Of a stretch of DNA of 64,000 nucleotides, positions 10,301 to 22,300 are shown in pieces. Origin of the DNA: Chaetoderma sp. LZ-2023a (taxonomy: Eukaryota > Mollusca > Caudofoveata > Chaetodermatida > Chaetodermatidae); assembly GCA_034401795.1 (NCBI GenBank), contig CM067374.1, forward strand, positions 137,792,508 through 137,856,507, read 5' to 3'. Position numbers and translations under genes: made by a program. A model generated the notes under the pieces. The model did not search any database and had not been told where the DNA came from. It worked only from the letters and a program-made list of their open reading frames with translations. Positions within the stretch are counted from its first letter, which is position 1. Every line of letters begins with the position of its first letter.

Positions 10301-13300
10301 TGTTCATGTGTTGTCCGTTGTTGATTGTATTGTCACGATTACCCGTTATTAATATGGTGATGGTTTGTGTATTTGTGTGGTTCATTGTTGAGAGTTACGA
10401 AAATGGAGCTTTTTCGTCTCTGTCCTGTAGTACATGGCACTTGTACGTAGAGAGCGTATAGGACATTGAGGTCAGTCGACTCTTCCTCCCAGGAAGGAGG
10501 GGGGGGAGCGCATATGACATTCGGTCATCTCTCATACATCGGTCGTGTTATCCGATGGTTAGTCAAATCCTGACTGTTTTTTCTTACAGTTTCAGAAGTT
10601 TAAGTGCCTTAAACGCAGAAAAGCGTATAGGGATGAGCTGGTCTTTTGACCTCGCCTCCCTCCCGCCAGATTCACTTTCGAATTCTGGCAATATCAAAAG
10701 TATTAGGGAGGTAAGTATACTCTTGAAGTGAAATAAACGAAATCTAGGATTTCTTTTTTCACGAGAGAGTTGATACTTACCTCCCTAGATACGGACCCGG
10801 CCTCTCCACCCCACAGAGGCTCGGTCTTCAGGCTCTTAATAGTTGCATGTGTGTCAGCCAATAATCTAGTCAGAGGAAGTGCTAGTCTGCGCATGCGCGG
10901 TGGTGGGGCTGGCATCCGCCAGACTACGCTCTGACTCCCTGCCCAGTAGGGGCACCTAACTGTTTTAAATCTGAGTGTTTATTGAGTGAAAGCCAATATT
11001 TAGCAATATCAAAAGTATTAGGGAGGTAAGTATCAACTCTCTCGTGAAAAAAGAAATCCTAGATTTCGTTTATGCAGCACCAGCTCCCAGTGAGATCAGT
11101 TTCAAAATATTCAACAAAGTATTCCTCGCATCAGAAAGAAGTTGTGTTCTGTAAGCGTTAAATGGTTACATTAAGCCACAAGTCATGGATACACTTGTGC
11201 CTGCATGCAAATAAAATTTAAATAACGGTAATCGGCATTGGTCAATGGTGGATGCATATATTGCTTGGCCAATAAAGCGCAAATTAAAAATGACAGTTAT
11301 CTACCAGGACAGTTTCATCTTCCTTACAAAACATGAATGTTGTGCTAACGACCATATGCACTTCAAAATATATGACACTAATAAAATTTGTGTCATTTAT
11401 CATTTGATTTTAACATCAGTTAACGAGTGATTAGAAATTAACGTTTTTTAATAGTTATCCATATTGGTCAGTACAGCAGAAACTTCACAGATCCCGGGCA
11501 TCTTGTACTAATCCATACAATAGTACTGCATGGAAAATAAAATTAATCAAACCTTCCGAAATGTTCTCATTTACACCATATTATTAGGATAATTAATCAT
11601 TTAATCATCAGGAAGGCAAAATTTGCTTAGTTAATGTACATTTGCAGTCCAAGAGAAGACTATTTTGAAAATTTACCATTGGAATGACTGGCTCGTTTAT
11701 CGAGCCAGTCATTCCAGTGGTATATTTTCAAAAAATAGATTTCTCTTGGACTGCAAATGGACTTGTCAAGACCAGTGTCGAGGCCATTTTGGTCGACTTT
11801 AGCATTAAAGGGTTAAAACACAATAGATTGTTACCAGCTGGTTGATGAAGTAAGCAATAAATCTTGTTTGAACTGTGTCTTAAAACTACTGGACCACTGA
11901 AACAGTGATCCAGCCGGATCAGTTACTGTGCTAAAGCAGTGATCCATTACATGTACTGATCCGTATGCAAAAAGGCTCACAGATCACGGGATCAATGGTT
12001 AATTTCTAGCCCTGTGAGTGTAGCATTTAATGGAGGGATCTGATCTGTTAGTCAAGTATCTGACATCATAATCAAAATATGTCACTAGTTAGCTGACGTC
12101 ACTAGTTAGTTGATGTCACTAGTTAGCTGACGTTGCAGTCACATGATGTAAATGTATGTTTGTCACTAAACTGGAAACGGTCTGTCATAAAAGGTGGATG
12201 TACAATTTAATAGGCCTAGTTAATAACAGCTCACAGTCAAGTTAGTTTTAAAATATTCAACAGCTTCTCTTGAAATTGGGATTCGGGCTCCAGCTTAGCT
12301 AGACAGTTGAAATGGGTGTGTATATCTACAAATGGTGTGTATATCTACAAATGGGCGTGTATATCTACAAATGGGCGTGCATATCTACAAATGGGTGTGT
12401 ATCTCTACAAATGGGCGTGTATATCTACAAATGTGTGTGTATCTCTACAAATGGGCGTGTATATCTACAAATGTGTGTGTATCTCTACAAATGTGTGTGT
12501 ATCTCTACAAATGTGTGTGTATCTCTACAAATGTGTGTGTATCTCTACAAATGTGTTTGTATCTCTACAAATGTGTGTGTATCTCTACAAATGTGTGTGT
12601 ATCTCTACACATGTGTGTGTATCTCTACAAATGAGTGTGTATAGCTACAAATGTGTGTGTATATCTACAAATGAGTGTGTATAGCTACAAATGGGCGTGT
12701 ATAGCTATAAATGGGCGTGTATATATACAAATTGGCGTGTATATCTACAAATGGGTGTGTATCTCTACAAATGTGTATGTATAGCTACAAATGTGTGTGT
12801 ATAGCTACAAATGGGCGTGTATAGCTATAAATGGGCGTGTATATATACAAATTGGCGTGTATAGCTACAAATGGGTGGGTATAGCTACAAATTGGCGTGT
12901 ATAGCTACAACTACAAATGGGCGTGTATAGCTAGAAATGGGCAGGTATCGCTAGAAATGGGTGGTTATAGCTAGAAATGGCGGGTATAGCTAGAAATGGT
13001 GGGTATAGCTAGAAATGGCGGGTATAGCTAGAAATAGGCAAGTATAGCTAGAAATGGGAGGGTATAGCTAGAAAGGGGTGTGCATAGCTAGAAATGAGCG
13101 GGTATGGCTGGAAATGAGCGGCTATGGTTAGAAATGAGCGGGTATGGCTAGGAACGAGCGGGTATAGCTGGAAATGGCCGTGTATAGCTAGAAATGGGCA
13201 GGTATCACTAGAAATGGGCTGGTATCACTATAAATGGGCTGGTATCACTATAAATGGGTGGTTATAGCTAGAAATAGCGGGTATAAGCTAGAAATAGGCA

Positions 13301-16300
13301 AGTATGGCTAGAAATAGCGGGTATAGCTAGAAATAGGCAAGTATAGCTAGAAATGGGTAGGTATAGCTAGAAATGGGCTGGTATCACTAGAAATGGGTGG
13401 TTATAGCTAGAAATGTCGGGTATAGCTATAAATGAGCGGGTATGGCTAGAAATTAGTGGGTATGACTAGGAATGGGCGTGTATGGCTGGAAATGAGCGGG
13501 TATAGCTAGAAAGGGGCGTGTATAGCTAGAAATGAGTGGGCATGGCTAGAAATGAGCGGCTATGGCTAGAAATGAGTGGGTATGGCTAGGAATGGGCATG
13601 TATGGCTGGAAATGAGTGGGTATAGCTAGAAAGGGGCGTGTATAGCTAGAAATGAGCGGGCATGGCTAGAAATGAGCGGGTATGGCTAGAAATGAGCGGG
13701 TATGGCTAGAAATGAGTGGGTATGGCTAGGAATGGGCGTGTATGGCTAGAAATGGGCAATTATAGCTAGAAAGGGGCGTGTATAGCTAGAAATGAGCGGG
13801 CATGGCTAGAAATGAGTGGGTATGGCTAGAAATGAGCGGGTATGGCTAGAAATTAGTGGGTATGACTAGGAATGGGCGTGTATGGCTGGAAATGAGCGGG
13901 TATAGCTAGAAAGGGGCGTGTATAGCTAGAAATGAGCGGGCATGGCTAGAAATGAGTGGGTATGGCTAGAAATAGGTGTGTATGGCTAGAAATGAGCGGG
14001 TATGGCTAGAAAGGGGTGTGTATGGCTAAAAATGGGCAGTTATAGCTAGGAATGAGCGGGTATGCCAAGAAATGAGTGGATATAGCTAGAAAGGGGCGTG
14101 TATAGCTGAAAATGGGTGGGTATGGCTAGAAATGAGTGGGTATGGCTAGGAATGGGTGGGTATAGCTAGAAAGGGTGTGTATGGCTAAAAATGGGCAGTT
14201 ATAGCTATAAATGAGTGGGCATAGCTAGAAATGGGTGAGTATAGCTAGAAATGGGTGAGTATAGCTACAGATGGGTGAGTATAGCTACAACTACAAATGG
14301 GCATGTATCACTAGAAATGGGTGGTTATAGCTAGAAATAGGCAAGTATAGCTAGAAACGGGCGTGTATGGCTAGAAATGATCAGGTATATCTACAAATGG
14401 GTGTGTATAGCTACAAATGGGCGTGTATAGCTACAACTACAAATGGCCGTGTATAGCTAGAAATGAGCAGGTATCGCTAGAATTGGGCTGGTATTGCTAT
14501 AGATGAGTGGGTATGGCTAGAAATGAGCGGCTATGGCTAGAAATGAGCGGGTATGGCTAGGAGTGAGCAGGTATAGCTAGAAAGGGGCGTGTATAGCTAG
14601 AAATGAGCAGGTATATCTACAAATGGGTGTGTATAGCTACAAATGGGCGTGTATAGCTAGAAATGGGCAGGCATCGCTAGAATTGGGCTGGTATCGCTAT
14701 AAATGGGTGGTTATAGCTAGAAATGGCGGGTATAGCTAGAAATGGCGGGTATAGCTAGAAATGGCGGGTATAGCTAGAAATAGGCAAGTATAGCTAGAAA
14801 TGGGTGGGTATAGCTAGAAAGGGGTGTGCATAGCTAGAAATGAGCGGGTATGGCTGGAAATGAGCGGCTATGGTTAGAAATGAGCGGGTATGGCTAGGAA
14901 TGAGCGGGTATAGCTGGAAATGGGCGTGTATAGCTAGAAATGGGCAGGTATCACTAGAAATGGGCTGGTATCACTATAAATGGGCTGGTATCGCTATAAA
15001 TGGGTGGTTATAGCTAGAAATAGCGGGTATAAGCTAGAAATAGGCAAGTATGGCTAGAAATAGCGGGTATAGCTAGAAACGGGCAGGTATAGCTAGAAAT
15101 GGGCTGGTATCACTAGAAATGGGTGGTTATAGCTAGAAATGTCGGGTATAGCTAGAAATGAGCGGGTATGGCTAGAAATTAGTGGGTATCACTAGAAATG
15201 GGTGGTTATAGCTATAAATGTCGGGTATAGCTATAAATGAGCGGGTATGGCTAGAAATTAGTGGGTATGACTAGGAATGGGCGTGTATGGCTGGAAATGA
15301 GCGGGTATAGCTAGAAAGGGGCGTGTATAGCTAGAAATGAGCGGGCATGGCTAGAAATGAGCGGGTATGGCTAGAAATGGGCGGTTATAGCTAGAAAGGG
15401 GTGTGTATAGCTAGAAATGAGTGGATATGGCTAGAAATGAGCGTGTATGGCTACAAATGGGTATGGCTACAAATGGGCAGGTATAGCTAGAAATGGGTAG
15501 GTATGGTTAGAAATGAGCGGGTATGGCTAGGAATGGGCGGGTATAGCTTGAAAGGGGTGTGTATGGCTAAAAATGGGCAGTTATAGCTGAAAATGGGTGG
15601 GTATGGCTAGAAAGGAGCGGGTATGGTCAGGAATGGGTGGGTATAGCTAGAAAGGGTGTATATGGCTAACAATTAGTAGTTATAGCTATAAATGAGCGGG
15701 TGTGGCTAGAAATGAGCAGGTATAGCTAGAAATGGGCAGGTATCACTAGAAATGGGCTGGTATCGCTATAAATGGGTGGTTATAGCTAGAAATAGCGGGT
15801 ATAAGCTAGAAATAGGCAAGTATGGCTAGAAATGGTGGGTATGGCTAGAAATAGGCAAGTATAGCTAGAAATGGGCAGGTATAGCTAGAAACGGGCGTGT
15901 ATGGCTAGAAATGATCAGGTATATCTACAAATGGGTGTGTATAGCTACAAATGGGCGTTTATAGCTACAACTACAAATGGCCGTGTATAGCTAGAAATGA
16001 GCAGGTATCGCTAGAATTGGGCTGGTATTGCTATAAATGAGTGGGTATGGCTAAAAATGAGCGGCTATGGCTAGAAATGAGCGGGTATGGCTAGGAATGA
16101 GCAGGTATAGCTAGAAAGGGGCGTGTATAGCTAGAAATGAGCAGGTATATCTACAAATGGGTGTGTATAGCTACAAATGGGCGTGTATAGCTAGAAATGG
16201 GCAGGTATCGCTAGAATTGGGCTGGTATCGCTATAAATGGGTGGTTATAGCTAGAAATGGCGGGTATAGCTAGAAATAGGTGGGTATAGCTAGAAATGGT

Positions 16301-19300
16301 GGGTATAGCTAGAAATAGACAGGTATAGCTAGAAATAGGCAGGTATGGCTAGAAAGGGGTGTGTATAGCTAGAAATGAGTGGGTATGGCTAGAAATGATC
16401 GGGTATGGCTAGTAATGAGCGGGTATGGCTAGAAATGAGTGGGTATGGCTAGGAATGTGTGGGTATAGCTACAAATGAATGGGTATAACTAGAAATGAGT
16501 GGGTATGGCTAGAAATGGGCGCGTATAGCTAGAAAGGGGTTGTGTATGGCTAGGAATTGATGGGTATGGCTAGAAATGGGTGGGTATGGCTAGAAATAGG
16601 CAGGTATAGCTAGAAATGAGTGGGTATGGCTAGAAATGAGCGGCTATGGCTAGGAATGGGCAGGTATACCGAGAAACGGGTGTGTATGTCTGAAAATGGC
16701 CGGGTATGGCTAGAAATGAGTGGGTATGGCTAGGAATGGGCAGGTATAGCTAGAAAGGGGCGTGTATGGCTGAAAATGTGTGGGTATGACTAGAAATGAG
16801 CGGGTATGGCTAGGAATGGGTGGGTATAGCTAGAAAGGTGTCTGTATGGCTAAAAATGGGCAGTTATAGCTAGAAATGAGCGGGTATGGCTAGAAATGAG
16901 CGGGTATAGCTAGAAATGGGTGAGTTGGCTAGAAATGAGGGGCTATGGCTAGAAATGGGCGCATATGGCTCTAAATGAGTGGGTATGGCTAGAAATGAGT
17001 GGGTATGGCTAGGAATGGACAGGTATAGTTAGAAATGAGCAGGTATGGCTAGAAATGGCTGGGTATAGCTAGAAATGGGTGGGTATGGCTAGAAATGAGC
17101 AGGTATGGCTAGAAATGAGTGGGTATGGCTAGGAATGGGCGGGTATAGCTAGATGGCTAAAAATGGGTGGGTATGGCTAGAAATGAGCGGGTATGGCTCG
17201 GAATGGCTGGTTATAGCTGGAAGGGGATGTGTATGGCTAAAAATGGGCAGTTATAGCTAGAAATGAGCGGGTATGGCTAGGAATAGGCAGGTATAGTTAG
17301 AAATGAGCAGGTATGGCTAGAAATGGCCAGGTATAGTTAGAAATGGGTGGGTATAGCTAGAAATGAGCAGGTATGGCTAGAAATGAGTGGGTATGGCTAG
17401 GAATGGGCGGGTATAGCTAGATGGCTAAAAATGGGTTGGTATGGCTAGAAATGAGTGGGTATGGCTCGGAATGGCTGGTTATAGCTAGAAAGGGATGTGT
17501 ATGGCTAAAAATGGGCAGTTATAGCTAGAAATGAGCAGGGATGGCTTGAAATGGGCAAGTATGGCTAGAAATGAGCGGGTATGGCTAGGAATTGGCGAGT
17601 ATGGCTAGAAATGGGCAGGTATGGCTAGAAATGTGCGGATATAACTAGAAAGGGGCATGTGAAGCTAGCTACGGAAGCCTGTATTGTGCTAGTATCAGAA
17701 GCTTATGCTTGAGTGACAAATCAGATCTATGTTTTGATGCAAACATTAGAACTCTGTCGTGGGAGGTCTGGTATCCATATCAAAATGGGTCAGAATACAA
17801 GATCTAATGTGGGAACCAGGCAGCCATTTTGAAAATTAATTTCTGTAAGACAATGCATCACAATATTTTAAAATAAATTATGTGTGAATAAGCCCTAAGA
17901 GTATTCATTGGTCCAGATGCAAGATCCAATAGAGTTTTAAAACTTTTAATATGTGTTTATTTTGTTGACAGAGCAGCCGTAAGTCTGTCCCACGGCAGAA
18001 TTTGGAGTACCGTTATCGCTGCTATGTAGATCATTTGAGACAGTCTGGAGATGACTCGGTAATCAGGTAAGGCAGAGCATATACAGACAGCTTTGTCAGT
18101 CAGAGTGACACCTGTCTTTGCTTTAGACGGGTGATACTGTCAGAGTGACACCTGTCTTTCCTTTAGATGGGTGATACTGTCAGAGTGACACCTGTCTTTC
18201 CTTTGACAGGTGTTGTTACTACATTGCAACCTACCTCCTTGCATTACTATTGCTCTTTCCTTCTTTGAAGGGAAGCGTAGTAGGATGAATTTTTTACAGC
18301 CAATGTTTGCTGGGTATTGTGGTTACAGAGTGACTGAAGGCTCCTTCAGGTATCTCCATACTCTCTCTAATGATGAGACCCATAGTAATTCGCGTGAATG
18401 CTATGTCTCAGAATGAGGCAAGAAGAGGGCAAAATCATCAGAGGAGTCCTCATCATCCATTAAAGTGATATTGTTCCATATATTAATTATGACTTGTAAC
18501 TTTTATATGTTACCGGTTTTCGTTCGCGGCCAACTTGGCATTACCGTGTTTTTAAGCGCTGGGAATCCTTGTTAAATTCTCCCAGCGCCGAGGTCTGCTA
18601 ATCCCTTGTCTCTTTGTGTCCACAGGATCATCTATGAATGATAAGAGCTGTTCTTCACTCGGAGCTTGATCACGTCTCTTTTTCTGACTTATCATTATGA
18701 TATGTCTAAGGGTCGGAGATATAGGACGAATAAATATCTCCCTCCTTTTGTCCCATCCCCTTCATCAGATTCTTCAAAAGATAAAGACTCGGCGGATGGA
18801 TGGACGTGTTCTTCTGCACAAGAGGATAGTTTGCATATGCTCAGGATAAGGGAGTTTATTAGTTATGGCACATAATTATTTGAAAATATTTAACAATTTC
18901 TGCTGCCAGCTTTATTGCACTGTATTCGCTCTTGTGTGTGCACGGTTTCTCGGATATATAATTTATAATTATATTATTCTTGAGTGATGAATGTGTGCAG
19001 TCTCTAGGTATTTCTTGCATTCATTTTCTGATGTCTCCTCTCCTTGAAGGGGCTGTTGCATTGAGGTTTGAGAAATCAATTTGATGCCATTATCATCCGT
19101 TGTTATGAATGTGGAGAGATATCTAGATAGTCATAATCTTTCTCTCTCTTCTAACATTCTTAATAGGGTTTTCCCTGGTTGTTTTTGTTATTGTTTAACA
19201 AGAGAAGACATCTGTCCCTTTCAGGGTTGTCAGTAATAAAAGTGGGTGTCTTCTCTCTCGAGTTTGTTTCTTGTACTTACTAAAAAGAAATAACAAATTT

Positions 19301-22300
19301 TACAAACTAAAATACTCATTCTCTTCGTATGCCTCCCTTTCAGAAATCATCATGTCCACAATGCCTCAAGCACCTGAAGGTTAGATTCTTCTCCAACCCT
19401 TGCCCATCTTGTACAGACTGTAGGCTGTCCAACAAACCTCTGAATTCTTTGGTTTACAGGCTAGACTGATGGTTGAAAATGGCAAGTGGGGGAAGAAGGA
19501 GGGTAAGAAGAAGGCCTCTGAGAAGGGTGAGCTCGAGGCCTTCAAGGTAGAATTAGTGAGTGAGATGCGCAGGACTTTGAAAGACCTGATCCCTGACATG
19601 CTTCGCGGCTTGTTACCGGGCACAAGTGTTTCATTTTCCTGCACATCGACCTCAGTGCAGGTAGTGCAGGTAGATCCCTCACTGGATCATGCCCTACTAG
19701 GTCGGACAAGGTTTTCAATGATCCAGGGGCGGCCGTTTTGGACCCAGGCTTGATGTTCGCATCGCCTGGTGATCCAGTGGCGTGAGCAGTATCAGGTGGG
19801 ACCCGACCGGCGGGCCTGACCACGATCACTCGCGCAGTAACCTCGTCATCTGCCCTCAGGCATTCTCCTGGTCAGTCTAACTTTCCTGACCAGGAAGATG
19901 ACGAAAACTACCTGCTCGACCCACAGGATGATCATGAAGCCATGGATGCCAGCATTTACACGCCTCTCATGGTGAGCGCGACCACTCACACCTATGGTTC
20001 TGTTCCCTCGGCAGCAGGTTTCATGATACAGCCTGTGGGCCGATTTGGAGCGCACGGCCGCCCGTATAAGATTCCACGCTTGGCCGTGGAATCTCATATG
20101 GATGACCGCTCTAGTGTGCTTTATGCCCCTCACACGAGCGTGGCCTCGGTGCGCAGCCTGCCCATGGAGAATGTCATGCCAGCCCTCATGGGCCCGTATG
20201 CATTTCCCGGGCAGCCGGGTACGTCTGTAGCCTCCTCCACGGCCCCACCTGCGAATGCCATCGAAGATGACGAGGGCCCGCTGCTCGTCGGCAATTCGCA
20301 GGTGGCCACGGACGAAGACTGGTCTGATGCGTGTGCATGGCTCCTCGCTGTCAGAGCAGAGCTCTCCATGGACGAATCGGCCGCCAGTAACACGCGAGCG
20401 TGGTTACAGGTGAAGCCGTTGGCCACCTCGGCTCAGTTACTGCCAGTCAGTACTCTCGGTATGGTCTAGCGCCCAGACCGAGTGCGGACGACCGTGCCGC
20501 TCTGGGGGAAGGCACGCGGCCAGGGTCTCATGCTGACACACGAGCGCTGTGCTCGGGCGCTATACGCATGGCTAATGCCGCTTTGCATGATGCCGAGGAG
20601 AGCTCGCGAGCAGTGATTAGTGCGTTGTCTCACATGTCTCAGCTGCTATCAGGGGTATTGGCGGCCTCGGTGCACCAACAGCCTAGTCCGGTGACAGTTC
20701 AACGAGCCATCCAGGATGGGATCAACCTGGTGTTGGATTGCCTGACTAGGTCGGTCAGCAAGTCACTGAGGACGAGCCGCACTTTTGCCTTAGACAACTT
20801 GTGCCCATCCCAGGAGCTCAAATCGCGCTTATTGCAAGTGCTGATGGTGGGCCCTCATATTTTTGGAGGTGAGGGTTGTCGGCACCTCCAAGAAACAGCG
20901 AACTTGGTGAATAACCAGAGGGTGCTGTGCGCACAATTTGAGGTGTTGCATAGAGAACACGTGCGTGTTCAGCCCTCAGCTGCTCGCCAGCAGTACGCTC
21001 GTGGTGGTGCTGGCATTGTCAGAGGCCAGCAGACCGGCCGGTTTCAGAGACCGCGCCAGCAGCAGCACGCCAGCCAGCGCCTCAAGTGCAGCCAGCCAGG
21101 CAGCAGGCCGCGCACAGTGATACATGTGGCGCTGGGCGAGGCGCGCGAGGAGCGGCACGTGGTAACCGGGTCTGATGGGCTAAAAGAATTTTCGGTTACC
21201 ACAGATACCACTCATGTGTTGTCACACGTACCAGAGACACACCCACTTCTAAAACTTATGTGCACCCCCGTTAACCCTAGGTGCACCAGTCGGAGGTCAT
21301 TTGACTTTCCACATTCAGGAGTGGGAGCGGTTAATTCAGGACCGCTTAGTCTTGCAATGGCTTTCTCACGGATACAGTCCAGAGTGGATAATAGGTCCGC
21401 CATTGCATCTGTCTCTGGTACCGGTCTGGACTCAAATTCCAAGCGATCCAGACAAGCGGTTGTGCATAGAAGAGGAGATAGAATCTCTAATTCTAAAAGA
21501 AGCAATTCAACCGGCGCAAGATTGCCCAGGCTTCTATTCAACCGTATTTCTTGTGACAAGAACACCGGGGGTGGGGGGGGGTGGAGACCAATTCTCAACC
21601 TCAAACCTCTAAACAAATTTATAGACACACAGAGTTTCAAAATGGAAACAATAAAATCAGTGTTGTTGGGGTTAGAGAAGGGGATGTGAACAGCGTCGAT
21701 AGATCTAAAGGACGCTTATTTCCACATTCCCATTGCAAGGAGTGTTCGTCGTTTCCTGAGATTTGCTTTTCATGGACGCCAGTGGCAATTCAAAGTTCTC
21801 CCATTCGGCATCTCGATGGCTCCGAGGGTCTTCACTTGAGTGGTCCTTGCTATCACAGCATACCTCCACAGGAGAAGTATAGCAGTCCACACTTACATAG
21901 ATGACTTGTTTCTAAAAGCACACAACCCAGAAAGTTTGACAGCAAATCTGGAGATAGTTTTGAAAACTCTCACAGATTTAGGCTGGATAATCAACTTTCA
22001 GAAATCAGAGCTGACTCATCCCAGAAATTTGTTTACCTGGGTATGTTCTTTGATCTCGAGATAGGATATGTTTATCCATCCCAGGAGAGAGTGGAAGGTC
22101 TCCTCTCGGGCATTCAGTTGGTTTTCAACAGTCGTTATATTCTAGCACTGGTCTATCTGAGAATGTTAGGTCTGATGGTTTCAATGGGACCGGTCATTCC
22201 TCACGTGGCCTTATGCAGGCAGCCGATTCAGCTGTCTCATGCCTCAGTGGACGCAGAGTTCGGGATTGCTGGACTCACGCATTCAAGTGTTGGATCCTCT

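Larger units (their letters stand above)
4026..11073 (+). mobile_element. DIRS-1: near-complete DIRS-type retrotransposon (7.0 kb)
   Basis: The order is left inverted repeat, gag-like ORF, RT/RNase H ORF, tyrosine recombinase ORF, internal complementary region, right inverted repeat. This is the hallmark layout of DIRS elements, which integrate by a recombinase instead of a DDE integrase. Both edges carry TAT (4026-4028 and 11071-11073), as expected when a circular intermediate recombines at a 3-bp site. All three ORFs are open and all expected catalytic residues are seen, so it may be recently active. It lies in sense orientation in the intron between exons b and c. Confidence 0.93.

Noticed and set aside
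4026..11073. LTR retrotransposon or retrovirus-like element
   Set aside because: No direct LTRs, protease or DDE integrase; inverted repeats plus a tyrosine recombinase define DIRS.
12307..12684. Three overlapping open frames of 100-125 codons
   Set aside because: In-register translations of the 20-bp minisatellite.
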